From Flintibacter muris (GTDB lineage Bacteria; Bacillota; Clostridia; Oscillospirales; Oscillospiraceae), in assembly GCF_943192995.1 (NCBI RefSeq), contig NZ_CALPCP010000010.1, forward strand, positions 37,592-101,591: DNA of 64,000 nt, read 5' to 3'. Both the position numbers and the translations under genes were made by a program. Of this stretch, positions 27,101-34,674 are shown one piece after another; the first letter of the stretch is position 1, and every line of letters starts with the position of its first letter. The notes below the pieces were generated by a model, which worked only from the letters and a program-made list of their open reading frames with translations, searched no databases and was not told the origin of the DNA.

Positions 27101-27697
27101 TTCCAGCTCGGAAATTTTGTCGTTGATGCGGACCAGATTCTCGTCAGTGCGCTCCAGCTTGCGTTCCGCCTCCTCCTTCCGGTGGCGGTAGCGGGAGATG
27201 CCGGCGGCCTCCTCAAAGACCTCCCGGCGGTCAGCAGACTTCACCGACAGAATTTCGTCGATTCTGCCCTGACCGATAATGGAGTAGCCCTCCCGGCCCA
27301 GGCCGGTGTCCATGAACAGCTCGTTTACGTCCTTCAGCCGGACAGAGCGGCGGTTGATGTAATACTCGCTCTCCCCCGAGCGGTAGTACCGCCGGGTGAC
27401 CATCACCTCTGATTCCTCCATGTCAAAGAGGTGGGTGGTGTTGTCCAGCACCAGGGAGACCTCGGCGTAGCCCGTCTGCTTGCGCTTGGCCGTGCCGCCA
27501 AAGATCACGTCCTCCATCTTGCCCCCCCGGAGGGCCCGGGTGGATTGCTCCCCCATCACCCAGCGGATGGCGTCGGAGATATTGGACTTGCCCGAACCGT
27601 TGGGGCCCACGATGGCCGTGATGTCCTCCCCAAAGGTGAGAACAGTCTTGTCCGGGAAGGACTTGAAGCCCTGGATTTCCAATGCTTTTAGGTACAC
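24125..27697 (-). CDS. smc: Chromosome segregation SMC ATPase
   Basis: This 1190-residue protein has the full SMC layout. The N-terminal head has Walker A GPNGSGKSN (32-40). A long coiled coil follows, then a hinge (about 505-670, GPVADLLKVPDRYTVAIETALG), a second coiled coil and the C-terminal head with signature LLSGGEKAFVAIAL and Walker B PFVVMDEIEAALDD. It compacts and segregates the chromosome with ScpA/B. The start is GTG 27697 with AGGGGTGG upstream. In most Firmicutes rnc precedes smc, but here a decayed integrase lies upstream, so the ancestral operon has been broken. Confidence 0.97.
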   Translation of the reverse strand: MYLKALEIQGFKSFPDKTVLTFGEDITAIVGPNGSGKSNISDAIRWVMGEQSTRALRGGKMEDVIFGGTAKRKQTGYAEVSLVLDNTTHLFDMEESEVMVTRRYYRSGESEYYINRRSVRLKDVNELFMDTGLGREGYSIIGQGRIDEILSVKSADRREVFEEAAGISRYRHRKEEAERKLERTDENLVRINDKISELELQVEPLREQSEKAKKFLVLRDELRGLEISVWLDTLERIRASNIKLEADYQEAVRRKEEVKVSQEKAYAAAERFSEEMREKDLEADRLRFALQGRQAKANELESAIAVLKSNIQHNLESAQRIKEDLQQQEGREGSLSEQIGQRKSRLAEIEAQLEAGRDALAAKSREADEAARSAGTLAKELEDLRSQADLGAAGAAEAKALLSALAAAAQEVMDRDEAVRREAHDLEDRLEEAQKEVRSAKRRYDDAVEERDAVKNVIQGYQLRMDARKKKWDQSRDTHVKLQMEENALTSRIKLLTEMEREHEGYTKAVKLVMNEAQRGTLQNIHGPVADLLKVPDRYTVAIETALGGAMQNIVVEREEDGKAVIQYLKRRDGGRATILPVSSIRPGFLRDGDNLRHEPGFVGIGDQLISFDPRYKNVFSNLLGRVAVMENLDAAIAAARKYKYSFRIVTLDGQVLNPGGSMTGGSASRSAGILSRANELERLNKQLTDIRARVAEVVKTVAEAEREATAAAYELETAQNQLRQWEDAILKAEGELSQRRTVTAELERQQGGQQEELEQLKSRAAQIETDTQAARSRIQALEGETAALKSEAEGKARGQTEVQERSARIAQEVAALTAAQAALEAEREATRSGLTELEELKASMAGDRDQSRALMAGYEAKNAGFTQEIGEKQATLAALQEESRSQNEAIARLNQEKIDLEGQRVKATRESQSLNEELLRTEGEVSRLEQKKVSSSMEEKQLLDKLWENYELSHEAARQQRVEIESVQKASRRISELKRSISSLGNVNVGAIEEFSRVNERYTYLTDQRDDVDKAKKELEEIIAGITNEMKAIFQREFTTINEAFGQTFLELFGGGKANLELEDPEDILNCGIEIKVQPPGKALKIITLLSGGEKAFVAIALYFAILKVRPTPFVVMDEIEAALDDANVVRFAHYMRTMAERTQFIVITHRRGTMEEADVLYGVTMQEQGVSRMLTINLNDVEKELNIR

Positions 27698-27817
27698 AGA
27701 ACCACCCCTTTCTTCTCAAATCTTCTCAAAGCGTTGCGGCGCAATAGGTTCAAGAGTTTCAACTGTTTCATAACTTCTCGAGAAACGGCGTATTTTCTCG
27801 CTCAAATGGTGTAAATT

Positions 27818-27854
27818 GTGGTGTAAAACCACTTGGCACTTCGTTTTACACCAC
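27818..27854. repeat. Perfect 12-bp inverted repeat upstream of smc
   Basis: GTGGTGTAAAAC (27818-27829) and GTTTTACACCAC (27843-27854) flank a 13-base centre. A third related GGTGTAAA lies at 27808-27815. The right arm touches the decayed integrase, so it may be an old recombination or operator site, and it could now affect smc expression. Confidence 0.5.
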
Positions 27855-28209
27855 AAGACCGCAGAACCTTAATGTTGATATTCTGTTCACACATGCGTGT
27901 ACAGAACGTATGCCGCAGAATATGAGCACTAATCTTTGGAAGGTAGCACGGCTCACGTTTCTCTTCCAGCGCTTTTGCATACTCTTCCTTGTTGTAGGAG
28001 GTCCTTCAGTATACGTTTTTCCATATCTCGCAATCCTGCGAGTCACGCTGCCTCTCCTTTAGCTTATCGGTACTCACCAGCCTCCAGCTATACACGGTAT
28101 GCCGTTCGCCTGTGCCGTCAGTGTAACGGAACATATACTTCCCGTCTGAACGCTGGCTTTCCCCATTCCATAGAACTCTGCCTTTACTGTCTCTGCGTTT
28201 TTCTGACAT
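27840..28209 (-). pseudogene. Tn916-type integrase remnant (internal deletion)
   Basis: The 5' part (28209 down to about 28010) begins MSEKRRDSKGRVLWNGESQR and matches the arm-binding domain of the intact integrase at 32091-33287 (MSEKRRDNKNRILRSGESQR). After about 60 residues the sequence jumps to a catalytic C-terminal piece in another frame (ISAHILRHTFCTRMCEQNIN), which holds the HxxR box. The middle and the catalytic tyrosine end are gone. It is a dead relic of a second Tn916-like insertion just upstream of smc. Confidence 0.8.
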
Positions 28210-28313
28210 AGTGACTCCTTTTCTGGAAAAGAAATCTGATATAGCGTTTTATTTTACCACATCAGATTCCCTTTTGCAAGTTTCAAGCCACAAGGATTCA
28301 GGTACTTTTGAAA

Positions 28314-28433
28314 TCAGATACAACTGCTCTGATCAATAAATTTTTCAAATAATTTCCTTTTAATTTGTACGCGATTTCCATTCCAAAGAACAAAATCCGT
28401 ATCTTTGTTCTCGTTAATGATTTGTCGAAGCTT
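28314..28433 (-). pseudogene. xis: Tn916-type excisionase remnant (C-terminal 39 residues)
   Basis: Read on the minus strand, KLRQIINENKDTDFVLWNGN followed by RVQIKRKLFEKFID aligns with the C-terminal half of Tn916 Xis as I remember it (KLRRLAEENKN...NGNRIQIKRKQFEKIID). It ends at TGA 28314. It lies directly before the integrase relic, the order xis-int of Tn916. The N-terminal half is replaced by a metY fragment. Confidence 0.7.
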
Positions 28434-28520
28434 AGGTTGTACTCTGTACTATGGGCAGTACTCTCGGTTCTCGTTCCCTGGCGTATAGCCTGCGTGCAGA
28501 CACTTTGTTTCGTCTATCAT
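28434..28520 (-). pseudogene. O-acetylhomoserine sulfhydrylase (metY) 5' fragment
   Basis: ATG 28520 has a perfect AGGAGG 7 bases upstream. The first residues are MIDETKCLHAGYTPGNENRE, the typical start of MetY-type PLP enzymes. A one-base shift near 28453 then gives PIVQSTT, a conserved motif of that family, before the sequence runs into the xis fragment. In the original frame a stop occurs after 23 residues. An intact ribosome site on a dead stump suggests a recent deletion joining metY to an integrated element. Confidence 0.65.
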
Positions 28521-28612
28521 ATAACTTCCTCCTAAATCCGGTTCATACAGTAAACATTAATACAGGTTGTTTATACTTTTGTTATATACTTTAGAATAAG
28601 GGTAAAAAATAC

Positions 28613-28643
28613 GGTAAGGCCGCAGGAAAGACGTGGCCTTACC
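28613..28643 (-). terminator. Terminator after the 30-residue membrane peptide
   Basis: GGTAAGGCC (28613-28621) pairs with GGCCTTACC (28635-28643). On the minus strand it is followed by GTATTTTTTACC, a good T-tract. It starts 13 bases after the stop of the small gene. Confidence 0.7.
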
Positions 28644-28655
28644 CTTTTGCACCTG

Positions 28656-28748
28656 TTATTTGTGGTGCTTGCTTCTTTTCAGATACAGAGCTAAGGTTCC
28701 AGCTATGACAGCCAGGATTCCACAGTTTCCAATCAAACTATACAACAT
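28656..28748 (-). CDS. 30-residue single-span membrane peptide
   Basis: ATG 28748 has GAAGGTG 6 bases upstream. The peptide reads MLYSLIGNCGILAVIAGTLA and ends LYLKRSKHHK: one hydrophobic span with a basic tail, then TAA and a terminator. This is the shape of type I toxin/holin-like peptides and of small membrane regulators. No antisense RNA promoter is obvious. It lies downstream of the broken argD, on the same strand. It is too short to assign by homology. Confidence 0.5.
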   Translation of the reverse strand: MLYSLIGNCGILAVIAGTLALYLKRSKHHK

Positions 28749-28811
28749 AATCAACACCTTCAAACAATACAATATATAATTGAACATAAGCTGCTCGCCC
28801 AGTTTATGTTT

Positions 28812-29994
28812 TTACTGATTGGACAAGCATTGGAACAAAATATCCAGTCCCTTGTCAATTTCCTTCAACGTAATGTTCAGCGGCGGCAGCATCCGCAGCT
28901 TTGCCTTTGCAGTTAGGATTATAAGGCCGTTTTCTGCGCATTGAACCGCAATTTTCCTGGAATCCAGACCTTCCGCAATTTCAATGCCAATCATAAGTCC
29001 CAGTCCGGACACCCCGGTTACGTTGGGCATAGATAACAACCGATGATAGATGTGGGCCGCTTTTACGGTGACATCCGGCAGGAAATTCTCGTCACAGACC
29101 TGATTTAACACCTCAATTGCACCTGCGCAGGCGATGGGGTTTCCGCCATAGGTCGTGCCATGATGTCCGGGCTGGAAAACCTCGCTGGTCTTTTCGTTCA
29201 TCAGGACGGCACCAATAGGCAAGCCAGCCCCCAGCCCCTTCGCCAAGGTGATAATATCGGGGCGGATGTTATATTGCTCACAGCACAAAAGGGTTCCAGT
29301 CCGTCCAATACCCGTCTGGACCTCATCCACGATCAGCAGGATACCTCTGTCCTGGCAGAGCTGATCTATATACGTCACATAATCTTTATCCAAGGCGATT
29401 ACGCCGCCTTCACCCTGGACAAGCTCGATCATAATACTGCACACGGAATCGTCCAGCGTTTCCAGAAGCTGCTGCTGGTTGTTGGCTTCTACATAGCGGA
29501 ACCCTTCTGTAAAAGGGAAAAAGTGCTGATGAAACGCATCCTGTCCAGTGGCGGCCAGAGTTGTGACGGTCCTCCCGTGGAAGGAGTTGCGCAGTGTGAT
29601 GATCTGATTGCAGTGCTCTCCTTTGTGCTCTATACCATATTTTCTTGCCAGCTTGATTGCGCCCTCGTTGGCTTCAGCCCCGGAATTTCCAAAAAACACC
29701 TTGGAATATCCTGTGATTTGGCACAGCCGCTCCGCCAGCAGGGCATCAGGCGCAGTGTAGAACAGATTGGACGTATGCTGCACCAGATTCAGCTGCTTCG
29801 TCACTGCGTTCACCCACCTTTCGTTGCAGAAGCCCAAAGGAGTTCACGCCGATGCCGCTGCCAAAGTCGATGTACTCGTTGCCGTCAAAATCCTTGGCGG
29901 TGGAGCTGTGCCCGCTTTGGACTGCAATGGGGAACCGGTTATAGGTGTGGGAGATAAAAGTGCTGTCTTTGTTGAAAATTTCTTGATTTGTCAT
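28812..29994 (-). pseudogene. argD: Acetylornithine-type aminotransferase (ArgD family) with one frameshift
   Basis: ATG 29994 (GGAGG 5 bases upstream) starts MTNQEIFNKDSTFISHTYNR and continues EYIDFGSGIGVNSFG, the ArgD N-terminus. At 29836-29838 (minus strand TTT) one extra T shifts the frame. The next frame resumes GFCNERWVNAVTKQLNLVQH and runs 340 residues to a normal end. The PLP lysine is in TLAKGLGAG, the aspartate in IVDEVQTGIGRTG, and GNSGAEANE is present. Restored length is about 394 residues, normal for ArgD. The rest is unblemished, so this is either a very recent mutation or a sequencing error. A LysR box lies just upstream. Confidence 0.85.
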
Positions 29995-30097
29995 AATTTC
30001 CTCCTATTTTATCCAAAATTCATTCTCGGAGCTTTGATAATCTGATTGTATCATGGAATTTCATCCAACAGATAATACATAATATCTATGCTGTTCC

Positions 30098-30112
30098 ATA
30101 GGGATAACCTAT
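30098..30112. promoter_or_regulatory. LysR-type box upstream of argD
   Basis: ATAGG-GATAA-CCTAT is a perfect inverted repeat between lysE and argD, about 105 bases before the argD start. It has the same arms and spacing as the box at 30773-30789. Confidence 0.5.
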
Positions 30113-30697
30113 CTATTTCAGAATACTGTACACACAGTCCAGCAGAGTCAGTGCCAGAATGATATTGATGGGCCTATAATGTTGAAGATAGACCTTCTGA
30201 ATGGCCACGCCTGCTCCAATCCACGCCGTGGTTGCAATCGTTCCTATGGTGGCGATAACCAGTTCAAAGAAAAGCAGCATCCACAGTGCTGTACTGTAAT
30301 TGGTCACATAGCCGGTCAAGGCAGTAATGCCGAACAGATATATCTTTACATTGACGAATTGCAGCATGAAGCCCTTCCAGAAGGACGCTGATTTCTCGCT
30401 GCCGTCCCCGCTCGGGCGGCTGAGTGCAATATGTAGGGCCAGCCAGAGGATATATGCTGCGCCAACATATTTCATCACTCCCAACACCCCAGGCAGGAAG
30501 GTACTGACACCATAAACAAACACCGCGCAAATCAACTGAACAACATAGTAACCAGCAAAGATGCCCAGAAACAGAGGGGTTCCTTTTTTCCACCCGTAGT
30601 TCGTTACCGTGTTCAGCGCAAGAATGTTCCCCGGCCCCGGAGTAAACGCATTGATTACAGAATAAACAAAAAAATTACCTATCGCATAGCCAGGCAT
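30113..30697 (-). CDS. LysE/RhtB-family amino acid exporter
   Basis: This 194-residue protein has five to six membrane segments. The family motif near the N-terminus is NAFTPGPGNILALNT (residues 16-30), diagnostic for LysE/RhtB exporters. A second motif region is GAAYILWLALHIALS. It exports an amino acid or derivative from the cytosol. GGAGG lies 7 bases before ATG 30697. It sits between a truncated LysR gene and argD on one strand, and a shared LysR box suggests one regulon, perhaps for a basic amino acid (inference). With its regulator broken, its expression may be altered. Confidence 0.88.
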   Translation of the reverse strand: MPGYAIGNFFVYSVINAFTPGPGNILALNTVTNYGWKKGTPLFLGIFAGYYVVQLICAVFVYGVSTFLPGVLGVMKYVGAAYILWLALHIALSRPSGDGSEKSASFWKGFMLQFVNVKIYLFGITALTGYVTNYSTALWMLLFFELVIATIGTIATTAWIGAGVAIQKVYLQHYRPINIILALTLLDCVYSILK

Positions 30698-30772
30698 AAT
30701 AACGCCTCCTTCCGCTCGTCATTATACGACGGAATGCTATGGGATAGGTAATATTGATTTGTTATGCTAAAG

Positions 30773-30789
30773 CATAGGATGAACCTATG
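30773..30789. promoter_or_regulatory. LysR-type box upstream of lysE
   Basis: CATAGG-ATGAA-CCTATG is a perfect inverted repeat of T-N11-A type, 76 bases before the lysE-type start. A second shorter one, CTAT-GGG-ATAG, lies at 30737-30747. Confidence 0.5.
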
Positions 30790-30791
30790 TC

Positions 30792-31390
30792 TTATTGGTA
30801 CTGCATCAAGGCTTCGATATAAATTTTGCCCAGTTCGGATAACTCCCGGTCTTTGTTCAGAAGATACCCAATTCGCATCGTTTCATTTTCAGCAAGGGGA
30901 ATAGAAACAATAGAATCGCCATGCAAATACTTTGGGAATATGCCGCTTGAAATTGTGTAGCCGTCCAGCCCGACCATGAAATTGACGATAGCGGCGCGGT
31001 CACTGATCTTAATACTCTTGTCTGCAATTTCGTTGCTGAACAATTCTTCCGCAAAGTTAGAGGATTCATAGGCCCCCTGTACAAAACTTAATCTGGGATA
31101 AGGCTGTAAGTCTTTTAACGTGATTTTTTCATAGCTTGCCAGGGGGTGCTCCCGTCGCAAAAAGACGTGTGGGGCCGCTGTGAACAACTCGTGAAAGTCC
31201 AGGCCGAACTCCTCGAAACTTTTTCGCAATACACTTTCATTGCTCTGGCTAAGGTAGAGAACACCCAAATCACTGAAACGGTTTCTGACATCCTCAATAA
31301 TCTGGTGCGTCTGTGTTTCGTTCAGGATAAACTCATATCGCTCCTGTCCGAAATGCTGTACCAGCTCCACAAAAGCGTTGGCCGCATATG
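30792..31390 (-). pseudogene. LysR-family regulator lacking its DNA-binding domain
   Basis: About 200 residues of a LysR effector domain are present from YAANAFVELVQHFGQERYEF to the normal C-terminus (ELGKIYIEALMQYQ). They resemble the MetR-like protein at 8400-9299 along their length. At about 31388 the sequence switches abruptly to a serine recombinase fragment on the opposite strand, so the winged helix is gone. The frame runs on by chance through antisense recombinase sequence. The cut marks the left edge of the mobile region. Confidence 0.82.
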
Positions 31391-31906
31391 ATGGGCCGTT
31401 CCGCAAAAGTGACGGAGAATGAGCGTGCGAGAAAGCAGCGGGAACTGGACGGACTTCTGGCAAGGGACAAGGAGTTGGATGGGCTATTTGAGAGGCTTTA
31501 CGAGGACAATGTGAGCCAGAAGATCAGCGACGCCCGGTTTGCTAAAATGTCCCAGCGATACGAGCAGGAGCAGGGGGAGAACGCCAAGCGGATCAAGGCC
31601 CTGCGGCTGGAACTGAAAAAGTCCGAGGGTCAGCGGCTGGACGTTGACACCTTCCTGGAAACAGTCCGGCGCTACACCAACGCCACCGAGATCACCCAGC
31701 GCATGGTAGCGGAGCTGATCGACCACATTGACGTTTATCATGCAGAGAAGCAGGACGGCGTTACCACCCAGCACATCACCATCTATTATAACTGCATCGG
31801 CGCTTTCTCCGTCCCTGACCGCCGGAAAATCCCGGCGGAGGAGATCACTATGGGAACGAGAAAGGGAGTAGCCGTTAGCTACTCCCCGGAGCGGGTCGCC
31901 GTATAG
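31388..31906 (+). pseudogene. Large serine recombinase, C-terminal fragment
   Basis: 172 residues correspond to the C-terminal coiled-coil and end of a TnpX-type recombinase (SAKVTENERARKQRELDGLL ... RMVAELIDHIDVYHAEKQDG). They match the outer recombinase at 63486-63870 almost residue for residue, but this copy keeps the normal end (HITIYYNCIGAF...). Catalytic and recombinase domains are absent. It abuts the beheaded LysR gene exactly. It is a leftover end of an earlier related element and forms a long direct repeat with the other copy. Confidence 0.85.
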
Positions 31907-32059
31907 GATTTTCTTATAAAATTATAGGTAAAATCAGATTATCTCTTTAGAAATTCTTATATGTCGGAATAGCCTGTATTTCCGGGCTTTTCCGGCAGTT
32001 TAGATATGGGGAGAAGTTCACATATACCCTCATAAACCTTTAGGTTTTCCCTCTGGGCG

Positions 32060-32079
32060 GTAGTAAAAAAGTAGTAAAT
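32060..32079. repeat. Left integrase-arm repeats (DR2-like)
   Basis: Two GTAGTAAA copies, 11 bases apart, lie just beyond the integrase stop codon. They resemble GAGTAGTAAATTC, the site used in structural work on the Tn916 Int N-terminal domain (from memory). Confidence 0.6.
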
Positions 32080-32090
32080 CCTGCCCGCGC

Positions 32091-33287
32091 CTATGCTGCA
32101 ATCAGCCTTTCCATTTCAGCCTTTGCGGAAGCGAATGTTGCGTGTGCGTAATAGTTCAGCGTCATGGTGATGTTGGAATGTCCCATGATATACTGCAACG
32201 CTTTGGGGTTCATGCCCGCATTGGCTAAGTTGGTACAGAACGTATGGCGCAGGGTGTGGGGTGTCATTACTTTAGGTAACGCTTCCTCATGGCACTTGTT
32301 GTACTTCTTTACAAGTCCCCGGAACATATTGGAATAATTCACACCCGTTTTCGGGCAGCCGTCCCGGTTGAGGAAAAGGAAATTGCTGTACCCGTCAACG
32401 GTGACCTGCTTTGTTCCTTTGCGGTTCTCCAACACGCGCCCCAACGCTTCATACACTTTTTCACTCATTGGAATTTGTCTGATACCGCTTTGTGTTTTGG
32501 GCTTCTCTATGTAGTAGCCTGTTTCCGCGCTCCGTAAAAGCTGGTGGTCTACATTGATTACCCGGTTTTCAAAGTCAAGGTCGGTTTCAGTCAGCCCGCA
32601 GAGTTCGGAAATCCTAAGCCCCGTCCCCAGCAGTATGATAACCTCGTCACGGTATTTCTGATAGACGCTATCACTTTGCATAAAGGATAAAAGGCTTTCT
32701 TCCTGTTCTCCTGTGAGGGGTACTTTCGGCTCTGTGTCGTCCTCGATCACGGTATTTAGCTGGAAGTCAAAGGGGTTCTTCCTTATACAGTCGTCCTGTA
32801 TCGCTGTGTAAAAAGCAGCTTTCAGAGAACGCTTGTCGTTGCTTATGGTCTTGTAGGATATTCCCTGTTCTTTCATGCGCAACGCCCATTCTTTCGCATC
32901 GGACAGCTTCACACTGTCAATGGGGCAGGAACCAAGTTTATCCGCTTCTAACAGCTTCATCAGCCGTTCGCGCCCCTTTGTGGTGTTATGCCTTACGTTT
33001 CCCCGGTGGCGGTTCTGCTTCGCGTAAAGCTCGCAGACGGTCATTTTCTTTCCGATTGTGTCTATCCCGTCGTCAAGGTCTTTCTGTATCTCTTTTTCCT
33101 TTTCTCTAAGGGATATGTCGTCACGCTTCCCGGCTGGGGTTTTGTCCGTAGGCACTAACTTCCACGCATAGACAAATTGCACTTTACCAAAAGTATCGGT
33201 ATATTTGTAAGCATATCTCCCGTCTTTTCTCTGGCTCTCTCCCGAACGCAAAATGCGGTTTTTATTATCCCGTCTTTTCTCCGACAT
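32091..33287 (-). CDS. int: Tn916-type tyrosine integrase
   Basis: This 398-residue integrase starts at ATG 33287 (MSEKRRDNKNRILRSGESQR) with AAAGGAG 8 bases upstream. An in-frame extension to 33380 has no site. Residues 1-70 are the arm-binding domain and 80-180 the core-binding SAM-like domain. The catalytic domain shows R (GTGLRISELCGL), H-x-x-R (HTLRHTFCTNLANAGM), and the histidine and tyrosine in GHSNITMTLNYYAH. All key residues are present, so it should be active. No xis gene lies directly upstream as in Tn916; the nearest HTH candidate is at 39426. Confidence 0.94.
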   Translation of the reverse strand: MSEKRRDNKNRILRSGESQRKDGRYAYKYTDTFGKVQFVYAWKLVPTDKTPAGKRDDISLREKEKEIQKDLDDGIDTIGKKMTVCELYAKQNRHRGNVRHNTTKGRERLMKLLEADKLGSCPIDSVKLSDAKEWALRMKEQGISYKTISNDKRSLKAAFYTAIQDDCIRKNPFDFQLNTVIEDDTEPKVPLTGEQEESLLSFMQSDSVYQKYRDEVIILLGTGLRISELCGLTETDLDFENRVINVDHQLLRSAETGYYIEKPKTQSGIRQIPMSEKVYEALGRVLENRKGTKQVTVDGYSNFLFLNRDGCPKTGVNYSNMFRGLVKKYNKCHEEALPKVMTPHTLRHTFCTNLANAGMNPKALQYIMGHSNITMTLNYYAHATFASAKAEMERLIAA

Positions 33288-33600
33288 TGTTTTTGCTCCT
33301 TTCCGTGTCGGAAAGAGCCTTGATATGCCTAAATTTATTATAGCAGATTTGTGGCGGTTTTTCACTATCTTTTTCGACAAATCAGCGATTCGCCCGACGT
33401 ATCTATAAAAATTTCTGTTACGCTTTAGAACACCATTTTGGGGAGTGGGAATATAAAACCCTGTCCCTTATCAATTCCATGTCTGCAAGCCGCCAAAATC
33501 AAGCTGAAAAGGCTTCCTACCGCGTAACAAGCCCATAATAAATTGAGGGCGAAAGCAGTTTACTGATTTCACCCTCTTGACTACCCACAAGCAAAGGCGG

Positions 33601-33650
33601 GAAAAGCTGTCAAGGGCGCGAAGCGCGAAGTTTACCCTTGACAGCTTTTC
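33601..33650 (-). terminator. Perfect 16-bp hairpin after the HTH gene
   Basis: GAAAAGCTGTCAAGGG pairs perfectly with CCCTTGACAGCTTTTC around an 18-base loop. It lies 13 bases beyond the stop of the 67-residue gene. Between 33288 and 33600 I find no gene; the expected Tn916 xis is missing. Confidence 0.65.
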
Positions 33651-33663
33651 CTGTCTTTGCTAC

Positions 33664-33867
33664 CTACCTGTCGAAACGGAATTTTAATATGGCTTCTGTT
33701 AATCTTGTTTTTAGCTTGTCCTGTATATCGTCATTGATATGCCCCTTATACATAGACAGGTATTTGATATGTGCAGTGTAATGCCGCAATACTGCGTCTA
33801 CCGCTTCCGGCTCTCCGGCAACGGCTTTTTCGATTACCTCAAAAGGTATCAGCTTCTTGTTTCTCAT
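33664..33867 (-). CDS. Conjugative-transposon HTH protein (Tn916 orf8 type)
   Basis: This 67-residue protein (MRNKKLIPFEVIEKAVAGEP, then EAVDAVLRHYTAHIKYLS) belongs to the small helix-turn-helix proteins paired with a sigma-like gene in Tn916-family elements. The same pair recurs at 47961-48631, where the partner reads DAEAVERVLRYYSGYINKL. The start overlaps the end of the sigma-like gene by 29 bases, so translation is coupled. Its role is in controlling element transcription (family knowledge); the exact action is unclear. Confidence 0.8.
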   Translation of the reverse strand: MRNKKLIPFEVIEKAVAGEPEAVDAVLRHYTAHIKYLSMYKGHINDDIQDKLKTRLTEAILKFRFDR

Positions 33868-34297
33868 GTTCCAATTTCTCCCATTCTTTCCGTAACTGTT
33901 TCAGCGCGACATTTCTCCGGCGGTTTATCGAACTCCTGCAACGTCCGTACAGTCTGCCGATTGCTTCATCACGGTAGCCGGCAAAGTAATAAAGCAGCAG
34001 GACTTCCCGGCGCAATTCCGGCAATCTTGATAATGCCATTGCTAACTGTTCATCATCAACGATCACTTCTTTTCCCAGCACAAGAAATACAGTCGGCTTG
34101 TCCTGTTTTTCAAAATAGCTGTCCATAGCGGACGGTTCAAAATATCTTTCCGACATTAGGTAGTCAAGGGATATTTCCCGTTCCTCTTTCCGCTTCAAAT
34201 CCCGCCATGCGTTGATTGCTTCATGGTGCAGGACAATCTTGCAGAACGCATTGAAAGCATATTCGATATGTTCCATGAACTGTTCAGAATATCTCAT
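33839..34297 (-). CDS. Sigma-70-like factor of Tn916 family (orf7 type)
   Basis: This 152-residue protein resembles sigma factors limited to region 2 remnants and region 4: LPELRREVLLLYYFAGYRDE and IGRLYGRCRSSINRRRNVAL form the region 4 HTH. In Tn916 the equivalent gene is needed for transcription toward the excision genes. AAGGGGGTGAG precedes the ATG, the same leader as at 47961. It is followed by the overlapping HTH gene. There are no defects. Confidence 0.85.
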   Translation of the reverse strand: MRYSEQFMEHIEYAFNAFCKIVLHHEAINAWRDLKRKEEREISLDYLMSERYFEPSAMDSYFEKQDKPTVFLVLGKEVIVDDEQLAMALSRLPELRREVLLLYYFAGYRDEAIGRLYGRCRSSINRRRNVALKQLRKEWEKLEHEKQEADTF

Positions 34298-34572
34298 TTT
34301 CTCTCACCCCCTTTCTTCCCAGTAGGGGGTTATTACAACAAATACCCCTACGGCAGAAAGCGCAAAGGTATTTGAGTAATGCGAGTTATTAAGACATACT
34401 AAATGATATGTGTGTTCATACTCATAGGCAAAAAATCCCGTTTCAAAAGACAGGATTTTTTTAACAAATCAATCACCGATGAATTTTGTTGATACAGTTT
34501 GCATTTCATGGCGGCAACTCCTTTAGCCGCCATATCTTTAGGCAAAGATTCTCGCTTCTTTAATAAAAGAAA

Positions 34573-34601
34573 CGGCGGCTTTGATTTTTCTAAAGCCGCC
34601 G
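34573..34601. terminator. Hairpin between lipoprotein and sigma gene
   Basis: CGGCGGCTTT pairs with AAAGCCGCCG (10 bp, loop rich in T). The region 34298-34672 also has a GCGGC/GCCGC pair near 34511. No gene is seen in it. Confidence 0.5.
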
Positions 34602-34635
34602 CTTAATGATAGGCGTGTGAAAAGACTTCTGCTTG

Positions 34636-34663
34636 ACGACGGCTTTTTTTCTTTTGCCGTCGT
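34636..34663 (-). terminator. Terminator of the lantibiotic-immunity operon
   Basis: ACGACGGC pairs with GCCGTCGT with a 12-base A-rich loop on the minus strand. It starts 12 bases after the lipoprotein stop. Confidence 0.5.
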
Positions 34664-34674
34664 GCGGCAGAGCA

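Noticed and set aside
25538..27412. 624-residue plus-strand frame opposite smc
   Set aside because: Antisense to the SMC coiled coil and head; leucine/glycine-rich shadow.
27700..27840. rnc gene expected upstream of smc
   Set aside because: No ribonuclease III sequence is present; the region holds an inverted repeat and integrase remnants.
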